Assembly: GCA_025965125.1 (NCBI GenBank)
Contig: JAOPXM010000205.1
Location: 1-58,707 of the forward strand
Length of the DNA: 58,707 bases
Origin: Nocardioides sp.
GTDB lineage: Bacteria; Actinomycetota; Actinomycetes; Propionibacteriales; Nocardioidaceae
Direction: 5' to 3'
Notes under the pieces: model-generated
What the model was told of the DNA's origin: nothing
Database searches by the model: none
The model's input: only the letters and a program-made list of their open reading frames with translations
Position numbers and translations under genes: made by a program
In this document: positions 17,232 through 26,280 of the stretch, one piece after another
Numbering within the stretch: position 1 is the first letter of the stretch
Layout of the letters: each line of letters opens with the position of its first letter

Positions 17232-18199
17232 GAACCGGTCACCAGCTCGACGTAGGCGTCCTCGAGCGTGGGCTCCCGAGCGGTCACCCGGCCGACCCGT
17301 ACGTCGCCGAGCCGGGCCAGAACCGCCTGCGTCACCTCTGCGTCGCGCTCGCACTGGATGATCAGCACCTGCTGCTGGCCGCGCTCCTCGACGGCCACCG
17401 AGCGGATCCCGGCCACGGTGCCGACCTCGGCGACCGTCTCCTCGAGCACGCCGTAGGTCTCGACCTCGACGACCCGGCCCCCGGACACGCGACCCTTCAG
17501 CTGCGCCGGCGTGCCCTCGGCCACGATCTCGCCCTCGCGGATCACCGCGATCCGGTCGCAGAGCTCGTCGGCCTCGAACATGTAGTGGGTGGTGAGCAGG
17601 ACGGTCTTGCCCATCTCGACGAGGTTCCCGATCGTCGCGCGCAGCTCGCGGGCACCCACCGGGTCGATGCCGATCGATGGCTCGTCGAGGAACAGCACGT
17701 CCGGGTCGTGGAGCAGCCCGCGAGCGATGTGCAGCCGCTGGCGCATGCCGCGGGAGTAGCCCTCGACGCGCTCCCTGTCGCGCTCGGTCAGGCCGACCAG
17801 CTCGAGCAGCTCGTCGATGCGAGTGGCCTGCGTGCGCGGCGGCACGCCGTACAGCTCGCTGAAGTAGCGCAGGTTGTCCCGCGCCGACAGCCGCTCGTAG
17901 AGCCCGCGATCGCCACCGAAGACGTAGCCGATGCGGCGCCGGACCTCGCGGGTGTCAGCGACCACGTCGTGGCCGAGCACGCGGGCCGACCCGCTCGTCG
18001 GGAGGAGCAGCGTGATCAGCATCTTGATAGTGGTGGTCTTGCCGGCGCCGTTCGGCCCGAGCAGGCCGAAGAGCTCGCCCTGCTCGATGTGGAAGCTGAT
18101 GCCCTTGACCGCCTCGACGTCCTTGCGGGTCCGGCGGACCGTGCCGGTCGTGGTGCGGAAGGTTCGCCGCAGTTCGGTGGCTTCGACGGCGAGGGTCAC
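17228..18199 (-). CDS. ABC transporter ATP-binding protein (DrrA-like exporter type)
   Basis: A 323-aa ATPase. Walker A is LGPNGAGKTTTIKML, the Q-loop/DrrA-type stretch is RRRIGYVFGGDRGLYERL, the signature is YSRGMRQRLHIARGL, and Walker B is VLFLDEPSIGIDP, followed by the switch His (LLTTHYMFEADEL). A C-terminal extension of about 100 residues is usual for DrrA-type exporters. It drives the two permeases encoded next with 4-bp overlaps. These three genes sit between rplY and prs, which are often closer together in related genomes, so the unit may have been inserted (inference). Confidence 0.95.
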   Translation of the reverse strand: MTLAVEATELRRTFRTTTGTVRRTRKDVEAVKGISFHIEQGELFGLLGPNGAGKTTTIKMLITLLLPTSGSARVLGHDVVADTREVRRRIGYVFGGDRGLYERLSARDNLRYFSELYGVPPRTQATRIDELLELVGLTERDRERVEGYSRGMRQRLHIARGLLHDPDVLFLDEPSIGIDPVGARELRATIGNLVEMGKTVLLTTHYMFEADELCDRIAVIREGEIVAEGTPAQLKGRVSGGRVVEVETYGVLEETVAEVGTVAGIRSVAVEERGQQQVLIIQCERDAEVTQAVLARLGDVRVGRVTAREPTLEDAYVELVTGS

Positions 18200-18273
18200 C
18201 GGGGCAGGCTAGCCGCGCAGAGCCTCAGAACTCGCCCGACTTTCCAGTCGGACCTGGGGCGGCGACGGACGCG

Positions 18274-19254
18274 TCAGGCGTGCCCGTCGAACATCGAGGT
18301 CACGGAGCCGTCCTCGAACACCTCGCGGATGGCCCGGGCGACGAGCGGGGCGATCGACAGGCAGGTGAGCTTGTCGAACTCGCGGTCATCGGTGAGGGGC
18401 AGCGTGTTGGTGACGACCACCTCGGCGGCCGGGCAGTTCTTGAGCCGATCCACGGCGGGCTCGGAGAGGATCGCGTGGGTGGCCGCGATGATCACGCCGG
18501 CCGCGCCGTCGTTCATGCACGCCTCGGCGGCCTTCACGATGGTGCCACCGGTGTCGATCATGTCGTCCACGAGCACGCACATGCGCCCGCTGACGTCACC
18601 GACGACCCGGTTGGCGACGCTCTCGTTGGGGCGGTCGATGCGCCGACTCTTGTGGATGAACGCCAGTGGCGCGCCACCGAGCCGGGCCGACCAGCGCTCG
18701 GCGACCTTGATCCGGCCGGCATCCGGCGAGACGACGGCGAGCTGCTGGTGGCCGTACTTCTCCCGCACGTAGTCGGCCAGGATCGGCAGCGCCATCAGGT
18801 GGTCGACGGGGCCGTCGAAGAAGCCCTGGATCTGGTCGGCATGCAGGTCGACGGTGATCAGCCGGTCGGCGCCAGCGGTCTTGAACAGGTCGGCCATCAG
18901 CCGCGCCGAGATCGGCTCCCGGCCGCGGTGCTTCTTGTCCTGGCGGGCATAGCCGTAGAACGGCATGACCACGGTGATCCGCTTGGCCGACGCACGCTTG
19001 AGTGCGTCGACCATGATCAGGTGCTCCATGATCCACTCGTTGATCGGGGCCGTGTGGCTCTGGATCACGAAGGCGTCGCAGCCGCGGACCGACTCCTCGA
19101 ACCGGACGTAGATCTCGGAGTTGGCGAACTCGTAGGCCGAGGTCGGGACCAGCGGAGTGCCAAGCAGGGCGGCCACCTCGTCGGCGAGGTCGGGGTGCGC
19201 TCGGCCGCTGAAGACCATGAGGTTCTTCTCGGTGGTCCGCTTCATTCCGGTCAC
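18274..19254 (-). CDS. prs: Ribose-phosphate pyrophosphokinase
   Basis: A 326-aa PRPP synthase making 5-phosphoribosyl 1-diphosphate from ribose 5-phosphate and ATP. Visible motifs are MVFSGRAHPDLADEVA at the N-terminus, the ATP-binding PFYGYARQDKKHRGREPI, the metal-binding VDLHADQIQGFF and the PRPP loop VLVDDMIDTGGTI. The GTG start at 19254 is chosen because AGGAG lies 9 nt before it; the ATG at 19245 would be 18 nt away. It follows glmU by 34 bp, a conserved actinobacterial pair. Confidence 0.97.
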   Translation of the reverse strand: MTGMKRTTEKNLMVFSGRAHPDLADEVAALLGTPLVPTSAYEFANSEIYVRFEESVRGCDAFVIQSHTAPINEWIMEHLIMVDALKRASAKRITVVMPFYGYARQDKKHRGREPISARLMADLFKTAGADRLITVDLHADQIQGFFDGPVDHLMALPILADYVREKYGHQQLAVVSPDAGRIKVAERWSARLGGAPLAFIHKSRRIDRPNESVANRVVGDVSGRMCVLVDDMIDTGGTIVKAAEACMNDGAAGVIIAATHAILSEPAVDRLKNCPAAEVVVTNTLPLTDDREFDKLTCLSIAPLVARAIREVFEDGSVTSMFDGHA

Positions 19255-19288
19255 GGTGCCGTGCTCCTGGATCGCCGGAGGGGTGTCC

Positions 19289-20815
19289 TCAGGATTCTGT
19301 CTCACCCGACGGGTCGGACCCAACATCGGGCTCGTCGTGAGACGCCTCCCGTGCACCGGCCGGGCCCGCTCCGGCCGCCTCGGCGGCCCGGGCCTGGGCG
19401 GTGCCCGGACGCTTCGTGACGGCCCAGCCCTCGTGGTTGCGCTGGGGTCCGCCGCTGACGGCGAGCGCGCCGGGAGGCACGTCACGCCGTACGACCGTGC
19501 CGCCGGCCGTGGCCGCGCCGTCCCCGATCTCGACCGGGGCCACGAACGTGTTGTTCGAGCCCGTGCGGGCGTGCCTGCCGACGACGGTGCGGTGCTTCGC
19601 GACACCGTCGTAGTTGGCAAAGACCGTGCCGGCGCCGATGTTGCTGCCCTCCCCGATCTCGGCGTCCCCGACGTACGACAGGTGCGGCACCTTCGCCCCG
19701 TCGCCGATCGTTGCGTTCTTGGTCTCGACGAAAGCACCGATCTTGCCGTCCCTCCCGAGGACCGTGCCGGGTCGGAGGTAGGAGAAGGGACCGACGGTGG
19801 CGCCGCCGCGGACGACCGCGAGCTCGCCGTGGGCCCGCACGATCCGGGCCCCGGCCCCGATCTCGCAGTCCTTGAGCGTGGTGTCCGGGCCGATCACCGC
19901 GTCCTCGAGCACCACGGTCGTGCCGAGGAGCTGGGTGCCCGGCAGGATCGTGACGTCCTCGGCAAGCACGACGTCCGCGTCGATCCACGTCGTGGCGGGG
20001 TCCATGACCGTGACCCCGTCCCGCATCCAGCGGGTGACGATGCGCCGGTTCATCTCCCGACCGAGGTCGGCGAGCTGGGCCCGGTCGTTCGCGCCCTCGG
20101 TCTGCCTGACGTCGTCGATCGTGAAGGCACCGACGGTCAGGCCGGCATCACGGGCGATTCGCACGGTGTCGGTCAGGTAGTACTCGCCCTTGGAGTTGTC
20201 GTTGCCCAGCTTCGGCAGTGCCTCGACCAGGAAGGCGGCGTCGAACGCCAGGATCCCCGAGTTGATCTCACGAATCTCGCGCTCGTCGCGGCTCGCGTCC
20301 TTCTCCTCCACGATCGCCACGACGTCGCCGTCTGCGTCCCGGACGACCCGGCCGTAGCCGTAGGGCTCGGACACGACCCCGCTCAGGATGCTGACCGCCC
20401 GCTGGGCTGCTTCGTGCTCAGCGGCGAAGGCCCGCAGGCTGTCGCCCTCGAGCAGCGGGGTGTCGCCGTACGCCACGATCACCGTGCCCGACTCCGCAGC
20501 TTCATCCGCCAGCGCCTCCATCGCGACGCGTACGGCGTCGCCCGTGCCCTGCTGGTCCTCCTGGACCGCGAGCACGACGTCGGGGACGAGCGCGCGGATG
20601 TGGGCACCGACCTGGTCGCGCTGGTGGCCGATGACCGCGACGATGCGGCGTGGCTCCACCGCCTGCACGGCCAGCAGCACGTGGCCGATCATGCTGCGGC
20701 CACCCAGTGGATGGAGGACCTTCATGGTCTTCGAACGCATGCGGGTCCCACCGCCGGCGGCCAGGACGATGACGGTCAGGTTGTTCGTTGCTGCACGGGA
20801 CACGGTGTCACTCAC
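19289..20815 (-). CDS. glmU: Bifunctional N-acetylglucosamine-1-phosphate uridyltransferase / glucosamine-1-phosphate acetyltransferase
   Basis: A 508-aa GlmU that makes UDP-GlcNAc for peptidoglycan and polysaccharides. The N-terminal uridyltransferase has VIVLAAGGGTRMRSKTMKVL, QEDQQGTGDAV and YGDTPLL. The C-terminal left-handed beta-helix acyltransferase has hexapeptide repeats and FVETKNATIGDGAKVPHLSY and AGTVFANYDG. A C-terminal tail of about 50 residues rich in Ala and Gly follows. The GTG start at 20815 lies one base after the discriminator base of tRNA-Gln, and there is no free Shine-Dalgarno; a GTG at 20803 is an alternative start. Confidence 0.97.
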   Translation of the reverse strand: MSDTVSRAATNNLTVIVLAAGGGTRMRSKTMKVLHPLGGRSMIGHVLLAVQAVEPRRIVAVIGHQRDQVGAHIRALVPDVVLAVQEDQQGTGDAVRVAMEALADEAAESGTVIVAYGDTPLLEGDSLRAFAAEHEAAQRAVSILSGVVSEPYGYGRVVRDADGDVVAIVEEKDASRDEREIREINSGILAFDAAFLVEALPKLGNDNSKGEYYLTDTVRIARDAGLTVGAFTIDDVRQTEGANDRAQLADLGREMNRRIVTRWMRDGVTVMDPATTWIDADVVLAEDVTILPGTQLLGTTVVLEDAVIGPDTTLKDCEIGAGARIVRAHGELAVVRGGATVGPFSYLRPGTVLGRDGKIGAFVETKNATIGDGAKVPHLSYVGDAEIGEGSNIGAGTVFANYDGVAKHRTVVGRHARTGSNNTFVAPVEIGDGAATAGGTVVRRDVPPGALAVSGGPQRNHEGWAVTKRPGTAQARAAEAAGAGPAGAREASHDEPDVGSDPSGETES

Positions 20816-20816
20816 G

Positions 20817-20895
20817 CTCCCCGGGTAGGAGTCGAACCTACGTCGCTAGTCCTGATTCAAAGTCAGGCGGGCCCTGCCGGCAGACCAACCGGGGA
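20817..20895 (-). tRNA. tRNA-Gln (anticodon TTG)
   Basis: The minus strand folds as a tRNA: acceptor stem TCCCCGG/CCGGGGA with discriminator G, anticodon stem CCTGA/TCAGG around the loop CTTTGAA (anticodon TTG), and T arm GTAGG-TTCGACT-CCTAC. The D arm is GGTC/GGCC with one G-T pair. The variable loop is rather long (9 nt). CCA is not encoded. It sits directly before glmU. Confidence 0.9.
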
Positions 20896-20969
20896 TAGGA
20901 GGAACACGATAGGGCCCGGGACGTCATACATTCCGCTGGCTCTGTGCCCCAGCCCGTAGGACGTCCCGG

Positions 20970-22094
20970 ATGACTAGGCTCGACAACGTGGACCTGCCCG
21001 TGATGCCGCCCGTCCAGCCGATGCTCGCCAAGTCCGTGAAGGGGATCCCCGACCCCGACAAGTTCGGCGGGCTGAGCTTCGAGCCGAAGTGGGACGGGTT
21101 TCGCTGCATCGTCTTCCGCGACGGCGACGAGATCGAGCTGACCAGCCGCAACACCAAGCCGCTGACCCGCTACTTCCCCGAGGTGGTGGCCGCGATCCGC
21201 GAGCAGCTTCCGGAGCGCTGCGTGCTGGACGGCGAGCTGTTCGTCGCGATGGGAGACCGGCTGGAGTTCGAGACGCTGCAGGAGCGCATCCATCCGGCCA
21301 AGTCCCGCGTCGACATGCTCAGCGAGAAGACCCCCGCCGGCTTCGTGGCGTTCGACCTGCTGGCGCTGGGCAACGAGTCGTACGTCGACCGCCCGTTCGC
21401 CGAACGGCGGGCCGCCCTCGAGCAGACACTGGCCGGGCTCGACGGACCCTGCTACCTGACGCGCACCACCCGGGACGTCGCCGAGGCCGAGGGCTGGTTC
21501 ACGTCCTTCGAGGGCGCCGGGCTGGACGGCGTGGTTGCGAAGCCACTCACCGCGCCGTACCTGCAGAACGGCCGCACGATGCTGAAGATCAAGCACGAGC
21601 GGACCGCCGACGTGGTGGTCGCCGGCTACCGCGAGCACAAGACGTCCACCCCGGAGCGCCCGCTCCTGGGCAGCCTCCTGCTGGGGCTGTACGCCGACGG
21701 CAAGCTCCAGCACATCGGTGTCTCCGCGAGCTTCACCGAGAAGCGCCGGGCCGAGCTGATCGAGGAGCTGCAGCCACTCGTCTGCGCGATCGAGGACCAC
21801 CCGTGGGGTGAGTGGTCCGACTGGGCCATCGCCAACCCGGACCGCGTCCCCGGCACCCAGAGCCGCTGGAGCACCGGCAAGGACCTGTCCTTCACGCCGC
21901 TGCGCCCCGACCTCGTCGTCGAGGTGGCCTACGACCACATGGAGGGGCGACGCTTCCGGCACACCGCGCAGTTCCGGCGCTGGCGGACCGACCGCGACCC
22001 GGAGTCCTGCGGTTACGAGCAACTGGAGGAGCCGGTCAGCTACGACCTCGGTAGTGTTCTGGGCGTGGTCTCGAAAGGCTCGACCACCGAATGA
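20970..22094 (+). CDS. ATP-dependent DNA ligase (LigC/LigD ligase-domain type)
   Basis: A 374-aa ligase with the nucleotidyl-transfer motifs in order: motif I EPKWDGFRC with the AMP-accepting Lys near residue 42, motif III VAFDLLALG, motif IV EGAGLDGVVAKP and motif V MLKIKHERTADVV. The C-terminal OB fold ends with the family's VVEVAYDHMEGRRFRH stretch. It is a stand-alone ligase without Ku or polymerase domains, like actinobacterial LigC proteins, which act in minor repair pathways. It diverges from the tRNA-glmU-prs unit. The start at 20970 is weakly supported by AGGA nine bases upstream. Confidence 0.93.
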   Translation: MTRLDNVDLPVMPPVQPMLAKSVKGIPDPDKFGGLSFEPKWDGFRCIVFRDGDEIELTSRNTKPLTRYFPEVVAAIREQLPERCVLDGELFVAMGDRLEFETLQERIHPAKSRVDMLSEKTPAGFVAFDLLALGNESYVDRPFAERRAALEQTLAGLDGPCYLTRTTRDVAEAEGWFTSFEGAGLDGVVAKPLTAPYLQNGRTMLKIKHERTADVVVAGYREHKTSTPERPLLGSLLLGLYADGKLQHIGVSASFTEKRRAELIEELQPLVCAIEDHPWGEWSDWAIANPDRVPGTQSRWSTGKDLSFTPLRPDLVVEVAYDHMEGRRFRHTAQFRRWRTDRDPESCGYEQLEEPVSYDLGSVLGVVSKGSTTE

Positions 22095-22109
22095 CGGAGG
22101 CAGCAGCAC

Positions 22110-22646
22110 ATGAGTGACTACGACGTCGTACTCCTGATCGAGCAAGCACTCAGCCCGGCGGACGCCCGGCAGGTCTGCTCCTTGCACGAGAACATCGACG
22201 ACCCGGTGACCTACCACGTGCTGCTCCCGATGGAGGACGCCGCGGCCCGCATCGAGGCCGCGATGGGGTCGCTGTCGGGCGGCGAGATGCTCGCCACTCC
22301 CACCCTCGGCATGGGCGACGTCGACCTCGACGCCGTCCGCAAGGACAGCGAGGAGCGGTCCACCGCTGACCTCGAGCAGACGATCACCGCACTGCGGAAC
22401 GCAGGGGGGACGGTGACCGGCAAGGTCATCACCGGACCACCGATCCAGGCCCTGGCCGACGAGGTGGCTGCCGTCGACGGCCGTGAGGCGATCATCCTGA
22501 CCCGTCCGCACGTGGTCGCGGAGTTCTTCCACCTCGACTGGAGCTCCCAGGCCCGCCGCAAGATCGGCGTTCCGGTGCTGCACCTGCTCGAGCACGAGAA
22601 CTTCGACGAGCAGGCCGGCGGCGGCGAAGGCGTCACCGGTCTCTGA
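22110..22646 (+). CDS. Conserved hypothetical protein, possible universal-stress-like fold
   Basis: A 178-aa cytoplasmic protein, with no membrane segment or signal. It alternates beta-like strands and helices: SDYDVVLLIEQALSPADARQV, TYHVLLPMEDAAARI, GKVITGPPIQALADEVAAV, EAIILTRPHVVAEFFHLDW and IGVPVLHLLEHE. The pattern is reminiscent of a universal stress protein fold, but no nucleotide-binding motif is present. It starts 15 bp after the ligase gene, with GGAGG about 10 nt before the ATG. Confidence 0.8.
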   Translation: MSDYDVVLLIEQALSPADARQVCSLHENIDDPVTYHVLLPMEDAAARIEAAMGSLSGGEMLATPTLGMGDVDLDAVRKDSEERSTADLEQTITALRNAGGTVTGKVITGPPIQALADEVAAVDGREAIILTRPHVVAEFFHLDWSSQARRKIGVPVLHLLEHENFDEQAGGGEGVTGL

Positions 22647-22668
22647 CCGGCCACGGACCGGTATCCAC

Positions 22669-23565
22669 GTGAAGTTTGCCCGGCGCCGCGACGCCCCCAC
22701 CACTGAGGCACGCGACCCCCTCGAGGCTCCCGAGGACCCGGGACCCCCGCCCCCGCCGAAGCCCCCGCGCGGCGCTCCGGTGGCCGCGTACGCCGGGATC
22801 GTCGACGGCCAGACACTGTGGCTGGCGGTCGAGGCCGTTGCGGGTTCCCTCGCCATGCGGGCCAGCGAGTCCGGTGACGTGCTCGCCGTGCGCAGCGACC
22901 TCGCGGAGGACCAGCCTGCCTATCGCTCGATCCGCGTCGACCTCGGCGAGCTCATCGGCGATGGCCCCGCGTCGTACGACCTGGTCCTGGTGCCGCCGGG
23001 CGGGGGCGCGCCGAAGACCGTGTGGTCACCCCCGCTGCCCGAAGGCGAGCCGCTCAGGATCCCGCCGGCCCGCGACGGTCGGACGCAGTTCGCCCTGCAT
23101 CGCAGCGACGACGGGTTCCTGCGGGTCCGGCGTCGGATTCTGGCGCCGGCGACCGAACTGCGCGACGTCCGGCTCCACGACGCCGGGGTCGAGCTCACCG
23201 TGGACCCCGTGACCGACGGCCAGCCGACGCTCCTCCTGCTCGAGCAGGAGTCGCCGGAGGTCGTCGCCACCTGGCCACTGGACCTGACGGACGCGGGGTG
23301 GGCCGCACTGCTGACACTGGACCGGCTACCCCCCGGATCCGGTCAGACCCTGCGGGTGGGCGTTGGCACCGCCGAGCGCTGGGTCCCCGTCAGACGTCGA
23401 CGCAACGACCTGGCCGACCCCAACCGTGCCGTGCTGCTGCCCCCGTTGTCCGGCGACGACACCGACCGTCCGGCACTCCGGCTGCGCTGGTCGCGCGACG
23501 GGCTGCTCCAGGCCCGGCTGCCACAGCCGGCCCTCTCGGCGCCCGAAGCAGAGGACGACGCGTGA
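22669..23565 (+). CDS. Hypothetical protein leading into the glycosyltransferase-Stealth gene
   Basis: A 298-aa protein of unknown function, starting at GTG 22669. The N-terminus is basic and then Pro-rich (PGPPPPPKPPRGAP). The rest is beta-rich and charged, made of two or three related segments with Trp/Arg patterns (RTQFALHRSDDGFLRVRRR and DRPALRLRWSRDGLLQARL both read as strand-Asp-Gly-strand units). There is no signal peptide or transmembrane helix. Its TGA overlaps the next gene's GTG as GTGA, so it is translationally coupled to the Stealth glycosyltransferase and may assist it (inference). Confidence 0.75.
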   Translation: MKFARRRDAPTTEARDPLEAPEDPGPPPPPKPPRGAPVAAYAGIVDGQTLWLAVEAVAGSLAMRASESGDVLAVRSDLAEDQPAYRSIRVDLGELIGDGPASYDLVLVPPGGGAPKTVWSPPLPEGEPLRIPPARDGRTQFALHRSDDGFLRVRRRILAPATELRDVRLHDAGVELTVDPVTDGQPTLLLLEQESPEVVATWPLDLTDAGWAALLTLDRLPPGSGQTLRVGVGTAERWVPVRRRRNDLADPNRAVLLPPLSGDDTDRPALRLRWSRDGLLQARLPQPALSAPEAEDDA

Positions 23566-26258
23566 GGATCGCCTACCTGGTCTTCAACCTCGACGGCATG
23601 GGCGGCACCTCCCGCTCGGCCATCACCCAGGCCAACGCCCTCGCTGCGGACCACGACGTGCGCCTGGTCAGCATCACCCGCAGCGCCGAGGCTCCCCACT
23701 ACGCCATCGACGACCGGATCGACGTGAGCTACCTCGTCGACGTGCGGGAGGACGTCGGCCCGCTCCCGGTCCAGTCCGACCTGGCCACTCCCAAGGTCGC
23801 TGCGGCGCTCTTCGAACGTGAGTCCTCACTCATCCCGGCCCGGTGGGACGGGCAGTTCTCGGCCCTGACCGACGTGGCGATGGAGGCCGCGCTCCCCCAC
23901 CTCGACGTCGACCTGGTCGTCACGGTCACGCCCGCCCTGCTCGCCTCGGCCATCGAGCTGCTCCCCGACCCGATCGTCGTCGTGCACCAGGAGCACCGCT
24001 CGTCCTCGGACCGCAAGTCGGGCCTCGAGCCGCTGTTGACCTACGCGCCGCGAGCCGACGTCGTCGCACTCCTGACCCCGTCGGTGGCCGACTGGCTGCG
24101 CGCCCAGCTGGGCGAGGTCGCCCCCGAGATCGTGGTGATGCCGAACCCCCTCCCGATCGGGTTCGCGCCTCGGTCACGGCTCGACAACCCGCTGATCGTG
24201 GCCGCCGGCCGACTGGTCCCCGAGAAGCAGTTCGGCAAGCTGGTGCAGGCCTTCGAGCAGATCGCCGACCAGATCCCCGAGTGGCGCCTGAGGATCTACG
24301 GCGAGGGACCGCAGCGCCAGGAGGTGCTCCGCGAGGCACGCAAGTCGAACCTGTGGGACCGCGTCGAGGTGGCCGGCAGCACCACGGACATGCCCGGCGC
24401 CTGGGCAGCGGCGTCGATCTCCGCACTCACGTCGAGGGCCGAGGGCTTCCCGCTCGTCGTTCAGGAGGCAATGGCCGCGGGGGTCCCGGTGGTCAGCTTC
24501 GACTGCGCCTCCGGCCCGCGCGAGATCATCGAGCACGAGGTGAACGGCCTGCTCGTCGGGCCGGAGTCCATCGCGGGCATGGCCACTGCCCTGCTGCGGC
24601 TGGCCACCGACGACGACCTGCGCCGCCGGCTCGGCGAAGGCGCGGTCCGCTCGTCTCGTCAGTACGACGCCCATGCGCTGGCTGAGCGCTGGCTCGGCAT
24701 CTTCGCCGACGCCCGGGCCCGCCGGGTCGGTCGTGGCCGGGTCACCGCGCGGGCGACGGCCACAACGCCCCGTCCTCGGCCGGACGCCGCGCCCGCCGAC
24801 ATCTCCGGGATCACCCCCGTCCAGGCTCGACAGGCGGCCTTGTCCTGGGTCGTCGACAGCGCGCGGCGGGTGACCGACGAGTGGCTGGTCGTCCCGGCAC
24901 ACGAGGGGCCCAGCCACGTGGTGATCGTCCCGATGAAAGCCCGAGCTGCCTTCCTCACCGAGCTCGGCCGGGACGGCTGCCCGCCGTACCTCGCCCTGCG
25001 GGACCCCGCCCGGCACGGCTGGCACGAACGCCGCGGGCCCATCCCCGAGCTCGCCGCTGACCTGCGTCGCGGCATGACCTCCCTGATCGCGATCGAGCCG
25101 TGGCCCGAGATCGACGGCAGCCCCAGCCTGCTCGGGCAGGGCTGCACGGTGGACGTCGAGTTCTGGGAAGAGACCGTCGCGGGTGACCTCGCGTCGCCGC
25201 GGCCCAATCCTTACGCCCAGCGGATCCCCCGAGGGGCGGACACCGTGGACATCGACCTCGACGGGGTCACGGTCCCCACCTTGCCGCTGATGGCCCTGCC
25301 GACCGTCAACGAGTGCCGATTCCCTGTCGACGTCGTCTACACGTGGGTCGACGGAAACGACCCTGAGTGGGACCTCGGGCGCGAGCGACGCCTCGCGAGC
25401 ATGACCGGCACGGCACAGACCAAAGAGTCCAGCGGGCAGGCCAGGTTCGTGTCCCGCGACGAGCTGCGCTACTCGATGCGCAGCCTCCACCTGTTCGCGC
25501 CCTGGGTGCGACGCATCCACCTGGTGACCGCGGGCCAGGTCCCCGACTGGCTCGACACGTCCCACCCCGCGGTCACCGTGGTCGACCACAGCGAGATCCT
25601 GCCGGCCGACGCGCTCCCGACGTACAACTCACATGCGATCGAGACCGCGCTGCACCGGATCCCCGACCTCAGCGAGCACTTCGTCTACTTCAACGACGAC
25701 TTCATGCTGGGCCGCCCGGTGCGGCCGGAGGCCTTCTTCAGCCCGGCCGGCCTGTTCGCGACGTTCTTCTCCGCGAACGCAATCGGGCTCAGCGAGCTGC
25801 CGGGCGCGCCCGCCTACCTGAAGGCGGCCTGGAACAACCGCAACCTGCTCGAGGCGACGTTCGGCGCAGTCACGACCAACACGCTGGCGCACGCCCCCTA
25901 CCCGCATCGCCGCTCGGTCCTCGACGAGCTCTCCCGGAGGTTCCCCGACGAGGTCGCGGCGACCGCGCGGGCGCCGTTTCGCTCCGAGACCGACCTGTCG
26001 ATGCTGAGCTCCTTCGCGCAGCACTACGCACTGATGACCGGTACGTCGTACGTCGGTGAGGCCGACCTGGCGTTCGTCAACCTCAGCAACAGTGACGTGG
26101 ACTGGCAGCTCCAGCGGCTGCTGGCCCGCGAGCAGGACTTCATCTGTCTCGGTGACCACCACGACCATGCCCTGCGGACCGAGCGCCTCGACCAGGTGCT
26201 CGCGAACTTCTTCGAGGCCTACTTCCCGCAGCCGGCCCCGTGGGAGCGCGGCTCCTGA
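23562..26258 (+). CDS. Fusion of a GT4 glycosyltransferase and a Stealth-type sugar-phosphate transferase
   Basis: An 898-aa cytoplasmic or peripheral protein. Residues 1-390 are a GT-B family 4 glycosyltransferase (IAYLVFNLDGMGGTSRS, VVAAGRLVPEKQFGKLVQAF, SRAEGFPLVVQEAMAAGVPV). A linker of about 190 residues follows. Residues ~585-898 carry the four Stealth blocks: CR1 DVVYTWVDGNDPEWDLGRER, CR2 with RFVSRDELRYSMRSL and HFVYFNDDFMLG, CR3 around LAHAPYPHRRSVLDELSRRF, and CR4 DFICLGDHHDHA. Stealth enzymes transfer hexose 1-phosphate to make phosphodiester-linked capsules. The GTG start at 23562 overlaps the previous stop as GTGA and begins exactly at the GT fold. One polypeptide could add a sugar and a sugar phosphate in sequence. 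Confidence 0.93.
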   Translation: MRIAYLVFNLDGMGGTSRSAITQANALAADHDVRLVSITRSAEAPHYAIDDRIDVSYLVDVREDVGPLPVQSDLATPKVAAALFERESSLIPARWDGQFSALTDVAMEAALPHLDVDLVVTVTPALLASAIELLPDPIVVVHQEHRSSSDRKSGLEPLLTYAPRADVVALLTPSVADWLRAQLGEVAPEIVVMPNPLPIGFAPRSRLDNPLIVAAGRLVPEKQFGKLVQAFEQIADQIPEWRLRIYGEGPQRQEVLREARKSNLWDRVEVAGSTTDMPGAWAAASISALTSRAEGFPLVVQEAMAAGVPVVSFDCASGPREIIEHEVNGLLVGPESIAGMATALLRLATDDDLRRRLGEGAVRSSRQYDAHALAERWLGIFADARARRVGRGRVTARATATTPRPRPDAAPADISGITPVQARQAALSWVVDSARRVTDEWLVVPAHEGPSHVVIVPMKARAAFLTELGRDGCPPYLALRDPARHGWHERRGPIPELAADLRRGMTSLIAIEPWPEIDGSPSLLGQGCTVDVEFWEETVAGDLASPRPNPYAQRIPRGADTVDIDLDGVTVPTLPLMALPTVNECRFPVDVVYTWVDGNDPEWDLGRERRLASMTGTAQTKESSGQARFVSRDELRYSMRSLHLFAPWVRRIHLVTAGQVPDWLDTSHPAVTVVDHSEILPADALPTYNSHAIETALHRIPDLSEHFVYFNDDFMLGRPVRPEAFFSPAGLFATFFSANAIGLSELPGAPAYLKAAWNNRNLLEATFGAVTTNTLAHAPYPHRRSVLDELSRRFPDEVAATARAPFRSETDLSMLSSFAQHYALMTGTSYVGEADLAFVNLSNSDVDWQLQRLLAREQDFICLGDHHDHALRTERLDQVLANFFEAYFPQPAPWERGS

Positions 26259-26280
26259 GACGAACAGGGCCGAACCACGG

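Noticed and set aside
22110-26258. A phage-defence or toxin-antitoxin island around the hypothetical genes
   Set aside because: No nuclease, toxin, helicase or integrase motifs; the coupled genes encode polysaccharide enzymes.
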